Source: an uncultured Peptoniphilus sp. (GTDB lineage: Bacteria; Bacillota; Clostridia; Tissierellales; Peptoniphilaceae). From it: a stretch of DNA of 5,392 nucleotides. The translations under genes were made by a program, and so were the position numbers. The notes under the pieces were generated by a model. The model worked only from the letters and a program-made list of their open reading frames with translations, made no database searches and had not been told where the DNA came from. This document shows positions 1 through 5,392 of the stretch, in pieces. The DNA is taken from contig NZ_CAMQAY010000040.1 of assembly GCF_946998875.1 (NCBI RefSeq), positions 1-5,392 on the forward strand, written 5' to 3'. Numbering within the stretch: position 1 is the first letter of the stretch; the number at the start of each line of letters is the position of its first letter.

Positions 1-706
1 CACCAAGAGCTTTTGCAATTTTTGTTGATTCGTATTTAATAATGTCACGTCTCTTATTTTGGTCTAAAATTACATAATTTTCTTCAAGCAATTTTTCATA
101 ATTGTTAACTTCGTCAATAATAATTTCTGAAGAACCTAAAAATCTGTGGCCTTTAGTTTTATTTCCAACAGGAATACCTTCAAAGTCAAATTCAACTACT
201 TGGTCATTTAAAAGTGACACTACCCATCTAATAGGTCTGGCAAATCTAATGTTTTTGCCGCCCCAACGCATATTTTTAGGGAAATTAATGTCCTTAATAA
301 GTGAAGGCATAATTTCTGCTAAAATTTCAGATGATTTTCTGCCTATTGAAGAAATATTTGCAAAAACATAATCAGTTCCCTTTAATTCTTTTATTATTAA
401 GTCATCTTCACTAATATTTTGTGACTTCATAAAACCTAAAAGAGGTTTTGTTGGTTTTTTGTCATCATCGTAGGCAATCTTTAGAGAAGGTCCCTTAACT
501 TCCTTTTGAATGTCCTTTTGTTTTTCGTCAAGACCTTCAACAATTAGGCTAAGTCTTCTTGGAGTTGCATAAACTTTCACAGTTTCAAAACCAATTTCAT
601 TTTCAGTCAATAATTTTTTAGATTTTTCATTAAGTTGTTCAATTGCCATGTTGACAAATCTTGAAGGCAACTCTTCCACACCGATTTCAAGTAAATAATT
701 ATTCAT
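1..706 (-). CDS. glyS: Glycine--tRNA ligase beta subunit, N-terminal part (3' end cut by window edge)
   Basis: This is the beta subunit of the bacterial alpha2-beta2 glycyl-tRNA synthetase, which works with GlyQ in the cytoplasm to charge tRNA-Gly; the beta chain mainly contributes tRNA recognition. I translated 235 uninterrupted codons from the ATG at 706-704 to the left edge. The family hallmarks appear in order: LEIGVEELP (residues 6-14), YATPRRL (46-52), a KGP block near 71, and then FPKNMRWGG, FARPIRW and TKGHRFLG in the second half. The full protein is usually about 690 residues, so roughly two thirds lies off the left edge. The start overlaps the last 8 nt of glyQ (ATGAATAA) and follows an AGAGGTGA ribosome binding site, so translation of the two subunits is probably coupled. 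The ORF is intact as far as it can be seen. Confidence 0.97.
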   Translation of the reverse strand, partial: MNNYLLEIGVEELPSRFVNMAIEQLNEKSKKLLTENEIGFETVKVYATPRRLSLIVEGLDEKQKDIQKEVKGPSLKIAYDDDKKPTKPLLGFMKSQNISEDDLIIKELKGTDYVFANISSIGRKSSEILAEIMPSLIKDINFPKNMRWGGKNIRFARPIRWVVSLLNDQVVEFDFEGIPVGNKTKGHRFLGSSEIIIDEVNNYEKLLEENYVILDQNKRRDIIKYESTKIAKALG

Positions 707-1583
707 TTATTTCACCTCTATTGATAAGGGGATAGTTCATTTCTTCTCTATGTTTTAAATGTGTCTTTGCCACTACTCTTGCAAGATTTCTAACCCTTTG
801 AATATAACTTGTTCTTTCAGAAACAGAAAGAGCTCCTCTTGCATCTAATAAGTTAAAGGCATGAGAACATTTTAATGTGTAGTCGTAGGCATCGATTACT
901 ATGCCATCTTCTATGACTCTATTAGCTTCAGCTTCATACATATCAAATAATTTTCTAAGCATATCTACATCGGCAAGTTCAAAGGCATATTTTGAATGTT
1001 CGTATTCATTTTTCTTAAATACTTCGCCATAAGTTATATTTTCGTTGTATTGAATATCGTAAACAGATTCAACATTTTGAAGATACATAGCAATTCTTTC
1101 AAGTCCATAAGTAAGCTCTGCACTTTCAAGGTCTAAGTTAACGCCGCCAACTTGCTGGAAGTAGGTAAATTGTGTAACTTCCATTCCATCAAGCCAAACT
1201 TCCCAACCAAGTCCCCATGCACCAAGTGTAGGAGATTCCCAGTTGTCTTCTACAAACCTAATGTCGTGTTTCTTTGGGTCAATTCCTATTGCAAAAAGTG
1301 AATCTAGGTATAATTGTTGCACATCTTCTGGAGATGGTTTCAAAATAACTTGCAATTGGTGATGTTGGTAAAGTCTGTTTGGGTTTTCACCATATCTACC
1401 ATCGGCAGGTCTTCTTGAAGGTTCAACATAAACAACCTTCCACTCTTCAGGACCAAGGGATCTTAAGAAAGTGTTTGGATTCATAGTTCCTGCACCCTTT
1501 TCAGTGTCGTAAGGTTGCATTATAATTGCTCCCTTTTCCTTCCAATAATTTTCCAATGTCATAATTAAATCTTGGAAATACAT
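699..1583 (-). CDS. glyQ: Glycine--tRNA ligase alpha subunit
   Basis: This is the catalytic alpha subunit of tetrameric glycyl-tRNA synthetase, a class II enzyme that forms glycyl-adenylate from glycine and ATP. The 294-residue length is normal for the family. Diagnostic segments are TMNPNTFLRSLGPE (33-46), VEPSRRPADGRYGENPNRL (53-71), HHQLQVILKPSP (74-85), ESPTLGAWGLGWEVWLDGMEVTQF (116-139, central positions only quoted in part: GLGWEVW and EVTQF), FQQVGG (142-147) and YGLERIAMYLQ (159-169), the motif 3-like block carrying the class II arginine. The ATG at 1583 follows an excellent AGGAGG site with a 5-nt spacer. The gene sits 10 nt behind recO and overlaps glyS by 8 nt. The short recO-glyQ gap leaves no space for the T-box leader that controls glyQS in Bacillus subtilis. 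Confidence 0.98.
   Translation of the reverse strand: MYFQDLIMTLENYWKEKGAIIMQPYDTEKGAGTMNPNTFLRSLGPEEWKVVYVEPSRRPADGRYGENPNRLYQHHQLQVILKPSPEDVQQLYLDSLFAIGIDPKKHDIRFVEDNWESPTLGAWGLGWEVWLDGMEVTQFTYFQQVGGVNLDLESAELTYGLERIAMYLQNVESVYDIQYNENITYGEVFKKNEYEHSKYAFELADVDMLRKLFDMYEAEANRVIEDGIVIDAYDYTLKCSHAFNLLDARGALSVSERTSYIQRVRNLARVVAKTHLKHREEMNYPLINRGEINE
712..719 (-). promoter_or_regulatory. Ribosome binding site of glyS, inside glyQ
   Basis: AGAGGTGA lies on the minus strand 5 nt before the glyS ATG and is embedded in the last codons of glyQ (Asn-Arg-Gly-Glu). It supports the start at 706 and balanced, coupled synthesis of the two synthetase subunits. Confidence 0.75.
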
Positions 1584-1588
1584 TTTTT

Positions 1589-1595
1589 CCTCCTT
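1589..1595 (-). promoter_or_regulatory. Ribosome binding site of glyQ
   Basis: AAGGAGG is the strongest Shine-Dalgarno match in the window, 5 nt before the glyQ ATG. It shares bases with the recO stop codon (TAAGGAGG). Together with the spacer it fills the whole recO-glyQ gap. Confidence 0.85.
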
Positions 1596-2307
1596 AATTA
1601 AACAGCTTATCTGACTTAAAACTGCTTATATCTAAATTGTATTTTATATATTTTAAAATAATATTGTGCAAATATTTTTTTCTATTTACATCAAGTTCTT
1701 TGATTTCTTCAATATTTTCTAACTCTTCAAGCTTGCCATAGAGAATTTTATTTAAGTAAAGTAAGTCTCTTCTCGATAGAGAAAAAGAATAGGGATCTTG
1801 AAAGTCAATTATTCCCTCTCTTATGGAAAAGTAAGCTTTTTCTTTGGCTTCAAGCTTTGGTCTGTAACCTATAAAGGAAAGATACTTAAGCTCAAAGGCA
1901 AGTGCTAGGGAAATAGGGTCCTTGCTTGAGTTAAAAAAGCTTAGAGACTTTCTCATGAGGTCAAAAACTTTTTTATTTGCCTCTCCTCCAAGTGAGGATT
2001 TTTCTAAAATCTCAAGGAGAAGTGATGCGTAAATTAAATTGTCATAACTTTCTCTAATTTTAAAGTTTGATTCTACAATTTTTGCATCGCCAATATAATA
2101 AAAGTTTTGTCCCTTTTTTAAAAGATATTCATTTAAGCCAAAAACTTGTGAGACGCTTAAATTTTTGGACCTTGGCGTCATGGCTCCCTTTACCATAATG
2201 GAAATTTTTCCATAATTTCTAGTAAATACTCTAATAATTTTTGAGCTTTCGCCAAATTCCATTTCATTTAAGACAATACCCAAGGTATAATTATTTGTCG
2301 TAGCCAA
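1594..2307 (-). CDS. recO: DNA repair protein RecO (TTG start, no zinc-finger cysteines)
   Basis: RecO is a cytoplasmic recombination mediator that works with RecR (and RecF) to load RecA onto SSB-coated single-stranded DNA and to anneal strands. The 237-residue product has the RecO N-terminal OB-fold signature: LGIVLNEMEFGESSKIIRVF (9-28), then GKISIMVKGAMTPRS (33-47) with the basic KGA..R DNA-binding stretch. A helical C-terminal domain follows, with FELKYLSFIGYRPKL (138-152) in its usual place. In Bacillus-type RecO, four zinc-binding cysteines follow that point. Here the region is shortened (EAKEKAYFSIREG, 153-165) and the whole protein has no cysteine. The start codon is TTG at 2307. An in-frame TAA lies three codons upstream and no ATG precedes the conserved GIVL block, so TTG is the only reasonable choice. 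The gene overlaps the end of era by 17 nt and lacks a clear ribosome binding site, which suggests coupled translation. Confidence 0.93.
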   Translation of the reverse strand: MATTNNYTLGIVLNEMEFGESSKIIRVFTRNYGKISIMVKGAMTPRSKNLSVSQVFGLNEYLLKKGQNFYYIGDAKIVESNFKIRESYDNLIYASLLLEILEKSSLGGEANKKVFDLMRKSLSFFNSSKDPISLALAFELKYLSFIGYRPKLEAKEKAYFSIREGIIDFQDPYSFSLSRRDLLYLNKILYGKLEELENIEEIKELDVNRKKYLHNIILKYIKYNLDISSFKSDKLFN

Positions 2308-3196
2308 ATCTCTTTACCAAATTGTCTCTTTCTCTCCAATTTTTTTCAACTTTTACCCAAACTTGTAAGTTTACCTTGGCATCTAACAGTCTTTCAGCAT
2401 CTTCTCTTGCTTCAGTGCCAATCCTCTTTAGCATTGAACCGCCTTTGCCAATTAAAATTCCCTTGTGAGAATCCCTTTCTACATAAATATTTGCCTCTAT
2501 GTCGTAGATGTTTTTGTCTTCTCTCTTTTTGAATTTTTCAATTGAAATGGCAAGTCCATGAGGAACTTCTTCGTTTAAATATCTAAGACCCTTTTCTCTA
2601 ATAATTTCTGCTACAATAAATCTTTCATTTTTATCTGTAATCATGTCCTCTGGATAGTACATTGGACCTGGCTTTAAGTATTTCTTTAGAGTCTTTAAAT
2701 AAATATCCACGCCATCATTTTTCATGGCAGAAATTGGAATAATTTCATTAAAAATTTCTTCCTTGGAATACATGGAAATTATTTCAAGAAGTTCATCTTT
2801 TTTTATAGTGTCAACCTTATTTATAAGTAAAATTATTGGAATTCTACCATGATATTCCTTTAAAATATCAATAATTGACCTTTCAGCTTTTCCAATTTTC
2901 TTTGATGTGTCAACGATGTAAGTTATCACATCAGCTTCATCAATACTTTCCTTTGATTCAGTTAGCATAAATTCGCCAAGTTTATTTTTTGGTCTTTGAA
3001 TGCCTGGCGTGTCTAAAAATATGATTTGTGAATCATCATCAGTGTGAATAAAAGTAATATTTTGTCTTGTTGTCTGTGGTTTTGAAGATATTGCTGAAAT
3101 CTTTTCACCAATTATTGCATTTAATAAAGTAGATTTACCAACATTAGGTCTCCCAACTACAGATACATAACCCGATTTAAAATTATTTTCCGTCAT
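2291..3196 (-). CDS. era: GTPase Era
   Basis: Era is an essential Ras-like GTPase with a KH domain that binds the 3' end of 16S rRNA and helps mature the 30S subunit. The N-terminal GTPase domain shows all G motifs (residues counted from the ATG at 3196): G1 GRPNVGKST (15-23), G2 region QTTRQNI (41-47), G3 DTPG (62-65), G4 NKVD (126-129) and G5 SAM (156-158). The C-terminal KH domain contains the GILIGKGGSMLKRIG block (246-260) and the protein ends in the family-typical W..RD..VKRFGYDK. With the ATG at 3196 it has 301 residues, which is normal. An alternative in-frame ATG at 3202 would add Met-Lys, but the GGGAG ribosome binding site directly abuts that codon and is spaced 6 nt from 3196, which decides for the latter. 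The gene overlaps cdd by 14 nt and recO by 17 nt. YbeY and PhoH, encoded upstream in the same cluster, also belong to rRNA maturation. Confidence 0.97.
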   Translation of the reverse strand: MTENNFKSGYVSVVGRPNVGKSTLLNAIIGEKISAISSKPQTTRQNITFIHTDDDSQIIFLDTPGIQRPKNKLGEFMLTESKESIDEADVITYIVDTSKKIGKAERSIIDILKEYHGRIPIILLINKVDTIKKDELLEIISMYSKEEIFNEIIPISAMKNDGVDIYLKTLKKYLKPGPMYYPEDMITDKNERFIVAEIIREKGLRYLNEEVPHGLAISIEKFKKREDKNIYDIEANIYVERDSHKGILIGKGGSMLKRIGTEAREDAERLLDAKVNLQVWVKVEKNWRERDNLVKRFGYDK

Positions 3197-3596
3197 TTTC
3201 ATCTCCCATTAGGTCCTCTGGACCAAAAGAATGAGGTAAAATTTCCTCCATTCCATAAATTTTATAATCTTCAGTAGAATTTGCAATTATTATTTCAGGA
3301 TTTTTTGAAAATTCACGAATAACTTGTCTGCAGACTCCACAGGGAAAAGTGTAATCACTGTCCCCAACTATGGCAATTTTTTTAATTTCTCTCTTGCCTT
3401 CAGATACAGCCTTAAAGATGGCTGTCCTCTCTGCACAATTTGTAGGAGAATAAGATGCTATTTCTATATTGCCACCAGAATAAACTGACCCATCTTCCAT
3501 CTCCACTGCACAGCCCACATTAAAATGTGAGTAAGGCGTATATGTCATATTGTCTCTTGCCTTTATTGCAAGTTCAATTAATTTACTATATTCCAT
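3183..3596 (-). CDS. cdd: Cytidine deaminase
   Basis: Cytidine deaminase converts cytidine and deoxycytidine to uridine and deoxyuridine in pyrimidine salvage. The 137-residue size fits the small, tetrameric zinc-dependent form found in Bacillus. The zinc and catalytic residues are visible: NCAERTA (53-59), with Cys54 as zinc ligand and Glu56 as proton shuttle, and PCGVCRQ (85-91), with Cys86 and Cys89 as the other ligands. PYSHFNVGCA (21-30) is the conserved N-terminal substrate-pocket segment. GGNIEIASYS (41-50) keeps the Asn43 and Glu45 that bind the ribose, although the usual GCNIENAS wording is altered at two positions. The ATG directly follows the TAA of the kinase gene with no gap and no strong ribosome binding site, which points to reinitiation by ribosomes leaving that gene. 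The 3' end overlaps era, a neighbour of cdd in many Firmicutes. Confidence 0.97.
   Translation of the reverse strand: MEYSKLIELAIKARDNMTYTPYSHFNVGCAVEMEDGSVYSGGNIEIASYSPTNCAERTAIFKAVSEGKREIKKIAIVGDSDYTFPCGVCRQVIREFSKNPEIIIANSTEDYKIYGMEEILPHSFGPEDLMGDENDGK
3203..3207 (-). promoter_or_regulatory. Ribosome binding site that decides the era start
   Basis: GGGAG lies within the final codons of cdd. It touches the ATG at 3202 with no spacer but is 6 nt from the ATG at 3196, so it favours the shorter Era beginning MTENNFKSG. That beginning also resembles the Bacillus Era N-terminus. Confidence 0.7.
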
Positions 3597-4304
3597 TTAA
3601 CCAACAACCTTAAATACAAATATGGCAACACATACTCCAAGTATTGCCCCCACAACAACTTCAGAGACCTTGTGGATTTTTCCTTCCACACGACTTTCTG
3701 CAACTAAAAAGGCAAGTCCAAAGGAGCAAAGTGTCACAAGGGAATTTTCTGCTATCATAGTTATAATTGTTGCTGCACAAAAAGATATTGCAGAGTGACC
3801 GCTAAGCCCTCCACCTTGAAAATATGTACCTCCACTTTTTTTTGCCATTAAAAGTTTTGCCCCAACTGTAGCTATAATTATTATAAGTAGTGACACAAAG
3901 GCCAAGTGATTTGGCATATTTTTTATCTTAAATAAGAGTAAGTCTCCAAAGGATGCAAATTTGTCGTAAAAAACTAAGTAGGCAACTACTATCGCATTTA
4001 ATGCAGTAATTAAAACTGCTCCAGCTGATACATCCTTAACATATTTTGCTATTGGATTGTATTCTTGAACAACTAAGTCAATTGTCCTTTCTATTGCTGT
4101 ATTAATCATCTCTGCAAAAACCACAAGAGTTATGGCAAAGAGCATCAACAAAAATTCTGTAGATGAAATGTCAAAAAAAAGAGATAAAATAATTATTCCA
4201 AGAGCTGCAAGGTAGTGAAATTTCATGTTTCTCTCTGTCTTTAAGACAGAAATTATCCCTTGGACTGCATAATTAAATGAAGATATAAATCGTCCTTTTT
4301 TCAT
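3597..4304 (-). CDS. DgkA-type lipid kinase fused to a PAP2 phosphatase-like domain
   Basis: This is a membrane protein of 235 residues with two domains. The N-terminal part (about 1-115) is a DgkA-family kinase; in Gram-positives this family phosphorylates undecaprenol and also diacylglycerol. It carries the signature E65-x2-N68-x3-E72 in AEMINTAIERTIDLV, and K90-D91 in AKYVKDVSAGAVL, with three predicted membrane helices (about 31-44, 50-70 and 97-113). The C-terminal part (about 133-235) resembles a PAP2 phosphatase, with SGHS (168-171), SR (204-205) and His211 in place. However, the first motif reads KKSGGTYFQGGGL, where Arg and Pro are normally found, and Glu215 replaces the usual Asp of the third motif. 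Both domains would act on membrane lipid carriers, so recycling of undecaprenyl phosphate is a plausible inference. Whether the phosphatase half is active is uncertain. The ATG follows AGGTGA, 4 nt after ybeY. The single-domain dgkA occupies this place in Bacillus. Confidence 0.93.
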   Translation of the reverse strand: MKKGRFISSFNYAVQGIISVLKTERNMKFHYLAALGIIILSLFFDISSTEFLLMLFAITLVVFAEMINTAIERTIDLVVQEYNPIAKYVKDVSAGAVLITALNAIVVAYLVFYDKFASFGDLLLFKIKNMPNHLAFVSLLIIIIATVGAKLLMAKKSGGTYFQGGGLSGHSAISFCAATIITMIAENSLVTLCSFGLAFLVAESRVEGKIHKVSEVVVGAILGVCVAIFVFKVVG

Positions 4305-4308
4305 AAAA

Positions 4309-4314
4309 TCACCT
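4309..4314 (-). promoter_or_regulatory. Ribosome binding site of the kinase-PAP2 gene
   Basis: AGGTGA precedes the ATG at 4304 by 4 nt and contains the TGA stop of ybeY, so termination of ybeY and initiation of the next gene take place at the same spot. Confidence 0.65.
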
Positions 4315-4755
4315 GTATATAGAAAGCTCCTTCATTGCAAGCTTTTCTCTCTCTCTCATTTCTTTTTTGTCCTCATCTTCCATGTGGTCGTAACCTAAAA
4401 GATGAAGGATGCTGTGAACTGTCAAATAAGATAGTTCTCTCTCATTAGAGTGTCCAAGTTCTTCTGCTTGCTCCATGACTCTTCTTGTATTTATTATAAC
4501 ATCTCCGAGAATCCTGCTCACTATAATAAATTCATCATCCATGGGAAAAGATAGGACATCTGTGCTTTTGTCCACTCCCCTGTAGTCTCTATTTAAGTCT
4601 CTAATCTCCTCATCGCCAACAAAGGAAACTGAAACTTCAACATTTTCATCAAGTCCTTCAACCTTTAAGACTGCAGCAATGGATTTTTTTATTAAATTTT
4701 TTATTTCATCAGTAATTTTTATATCATCTTGTCTGTCGTCGTAATAAATTTCCAT
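4309..4755 (-). CDS. ybeY: Endoribonuclease YbeY (rRNA maturation factor)
   Basis: YbeY is a small metal-dependent single-strand endoribonuclease involved in 16S rRNA 3'-end maturation and ribosome quality control. Counted from the ATG at 4755 the protein has 148 residues, normal for the family. The defining zinc-binding motif H-x3-H-x5-H is complete in TVHSILHLLGYDH (His114, His118, His124). The preceding family block LNRDYRGVDKSTDVLSFP (54-71) and ILGDVII (82-88) are also present. A longer version beginning at a TTG (4767) is open. I prefer the ATG because it overlaps the phoH stop as TAATG and lies 6 nt after GGGA. In most Firmicutes this gene follows phoH and pgpH; here it follows phoH directly. 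PhoH and YbeY are widely encoded side by side and are thought to act together on RNA. Confidence 0.96.
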   Translation of the reverse strand: MEIYYDDRQDDIKITDEIKNLIKKSIAAVLKVEGLDENVEVSVSFVGDEEIRDLNRDYRGVDKSTDVLSFPMDDEFIIVSRILGDVIINTRRVMEQAEELGHSNERELSYLTVHSILHLLGYDHMEDEDKKEMREREKLAMKELSIYR

Positions 4756-5392
4756 TAATTTTCCCAACTTTTTGACTTTTTAGCCTTTATTACTTCCGCT
4801 GCCTTTTCATTAGTCTTTTCGTATTTTTCGTAGGCATCAATAATTCTTTGAACTAGAGGATGTCTTACAATATCATTTTTATTTAAATAAGTTATTCCTA
4901 TTCCCTTGACTCCAGCAAGAATTCTTAGTACAGTTTTAAGTCCTGATTGTTTGCCACGAGGAAGGTCTATTTGAGTGACATCCCCTGTTATTATTGCCTT
5001 AGATCCGTAACCAAGACGAGTCAAAAACATCTTCATCTGCTCGTTAGTTGTATTTTGTGCTTCGTCAAGAATTACAAAGGCAGAGTCAAGAGTCCTACCT
5101 CTCATATAAGCAAGAGGAGCAACTTCAATTAATCCCTTTTCAAATAAATTGTTGTAGGTATCGTGTCCAAGTATTTCAAAGAGAGCATCATAAAGTGGTC
5201 TCAAATATGGGTCAACTTTATTTTGCAAATCTCCTGGCAAAAATCCTAAATTTTCTCCAGCTTCAACAGCAGGTCTTGTTAAGATTATTCTATTGACTTC
5301 CTTTGACTTAAAGGCGCGAACTGCTGCTGCCATGGCAAGATAAGTTTTACCAGTACCTGCAGGACCAATTCCAAATACTATGTCGTTATTGT
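4755..5392 (-). CDS. phoH: PhoH-family ATPase (PhoH-like/PhoL), N-terminus cut by window edge
   Basis: This is a cytoplasmic P-loop ATPase of the PhoH family, linked to RNA metabolism and stress through its association with YbeY. The reading frame stays open to the right edge, so the visible 211 residues are the C-terminal part. About 100 or more residues are missing, including the N-terminal region present in PhoL-type proteins. The Walker A motif GPAGTGKT (visible residues 9-16) lies just inside the edge. After it come LTRPAVEAGE, MRGRTLD (96-102), Walker B VILDEAQNTT (106-115), TGDVTQIDLP (135-144) and DIVRHPLVQRII (173-184). The internal ATG at 5333 falls inside this conserved block (AMAAAVRAF) and is not the true start. 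The tail is Lys/Glu-rich (about 188-211) and probably disordered. The stop overlaps the ybeY ATG by one base. Confidence 0.96.
   Translation of the reverse strand, partial: NNDIVFGIGPAGTGKTYLAMAAAVRAFKSKEVNRIILTRPAVEAGENLGFLPGDLQNKVDPYLRPLYDALFEILGHDTYNNLFEKGLIEVAPLAYMRGRTLDSAFVILDEAQNTTNEQMKMFLTRLGYGSKAIITGDVTQIDLPRGKQSGLKTVLRILAGVKGIGITYLNKNDIVRHPLVQRIIDAYEKYEKTNEKAAEVIKAKKSKSWEN
4762..4765 (-). promoter_or_regulatory. Weak ribosome binding site of ybeY
   Basis: GGGA sits 6 nt before the ATG at 4755, within the last codons of phoH. It is a short match, but its spacing supports the ATG over the TTG at 4767, which itself overlaps the site. Confidence 0.45.

Noticed and set aside
102..371. 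Plus-strand open frame of 89 codons
   Set aside because: It lies wholly antisense to well-conserved glyS codons, has no ribosome binding site that I can see and its translation matches no family I know.
1584..1593. Possible T-box or other leader before glyQ
   Set aside because: The intergenic space is only 10 nt and consists of the Shine-Dalgarno sequence and spacer.
4765..4767. TTG as the start of ybeY
   Set aside because: It would place the start on top of the GGGA site, while the ATG at 4755 has good spacing and a classic TAATG overlap with phoH.
4947..5296. Two overlapping plus-strand open frames of 61 and 82 codons
   Set aside because: Both are antisense to the conserved PhoH ATPase core and their translations look like non-coding shadow sequence.
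5331..5333. ATG as a possible start of phoH
   Set aside because: The frame continues upstream to the window edge and encodes the Walker A motif GPAGTGKT, so this Met is internal and the gene is cut by the window.
1..5392. CRISPR arrays, insertion sequences, tRNA genes, repeats or a defence or mobile system
   Set aside because: Coding sequence fills the window with recognisable housekeeping genes. I saw no direct repeats, transposase, integrase or tRNA-like segment, and no region of clearly different composition.

Overview
This window is a conserved housekeeping gene cluster from a low-GC Gram-positive bacterium. All genes lie on the minus strand and the order is typical of Firmicutes: phoH, ybeY, dgkA-type kinase, cdd, era, recO, glyQ, glyS. 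The AT-rich composition, AGGAGG-type ribosome binding sites, two-subunit glycyl-tRNA synthetase and a kinase-PAP2 fusion all suggest an anaerobic member of the Clostridia/Tissierellia. A Peptoniphilaceae-like relative is my guess; it rests on impression and not on any search. The genetic code looks standard: TGG encodes Trp and TGA is used as a stop.

In the direction of transcription (right to left), the window opens inside phoH, an ATPase of the PhoH/PhoL family whose N-terminus lies off the right edge. Next come ybeY (an endoribonuclease acting on rRNA), a fused membrane protein joining a DgkA-type lipid kinase to a PAP2 phosphatase-like domain, cdd (cytidine deaminase), era (a GTPase for 30S ribosome assembly), recO (recombination mediator), glyQ (glycyl-tRNA synthetase alpha) and the first 235 codons of glyS (beta), which runs off the left edge.

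The genes are packed without usable intergenic space. My preferred starts give these junctions: phoH/ybeY overlap by 1 nt (TAATG), ybeY/dgkA gap of 4 nt, dgkA/cdd gap of 0, cdd/era overlap of 14 nt, era/recO overlap of 17 nt, recO/glyQ gap of 10 nt, and glyQ/glyS overlap of 8 nt. I see no promoter, terminator, riboswitch, RNA gene, repeat or mobile element. The simplest reading is one transcript with translational coupling. The promoter would lie upstream of phoH, outside the window.

The genes share a theme of ribosome maturation and translation (PhoH, YbeY, Era, GlyRS), with envelope lipid-carrier recycling (DgkA-PAP2), pyrimidine salvage (Cdd) and DNA repair (RecO) in the same unit. I found no undescribed system. 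The points worth a second look are the fused lipid kinase/phosphatase with altered phosphatase motifs, a cysteine-free RecO that starts at TTG, the absence of pgpH between phoH and ybeY, and a glyQS pair with no room for a T-box leader.
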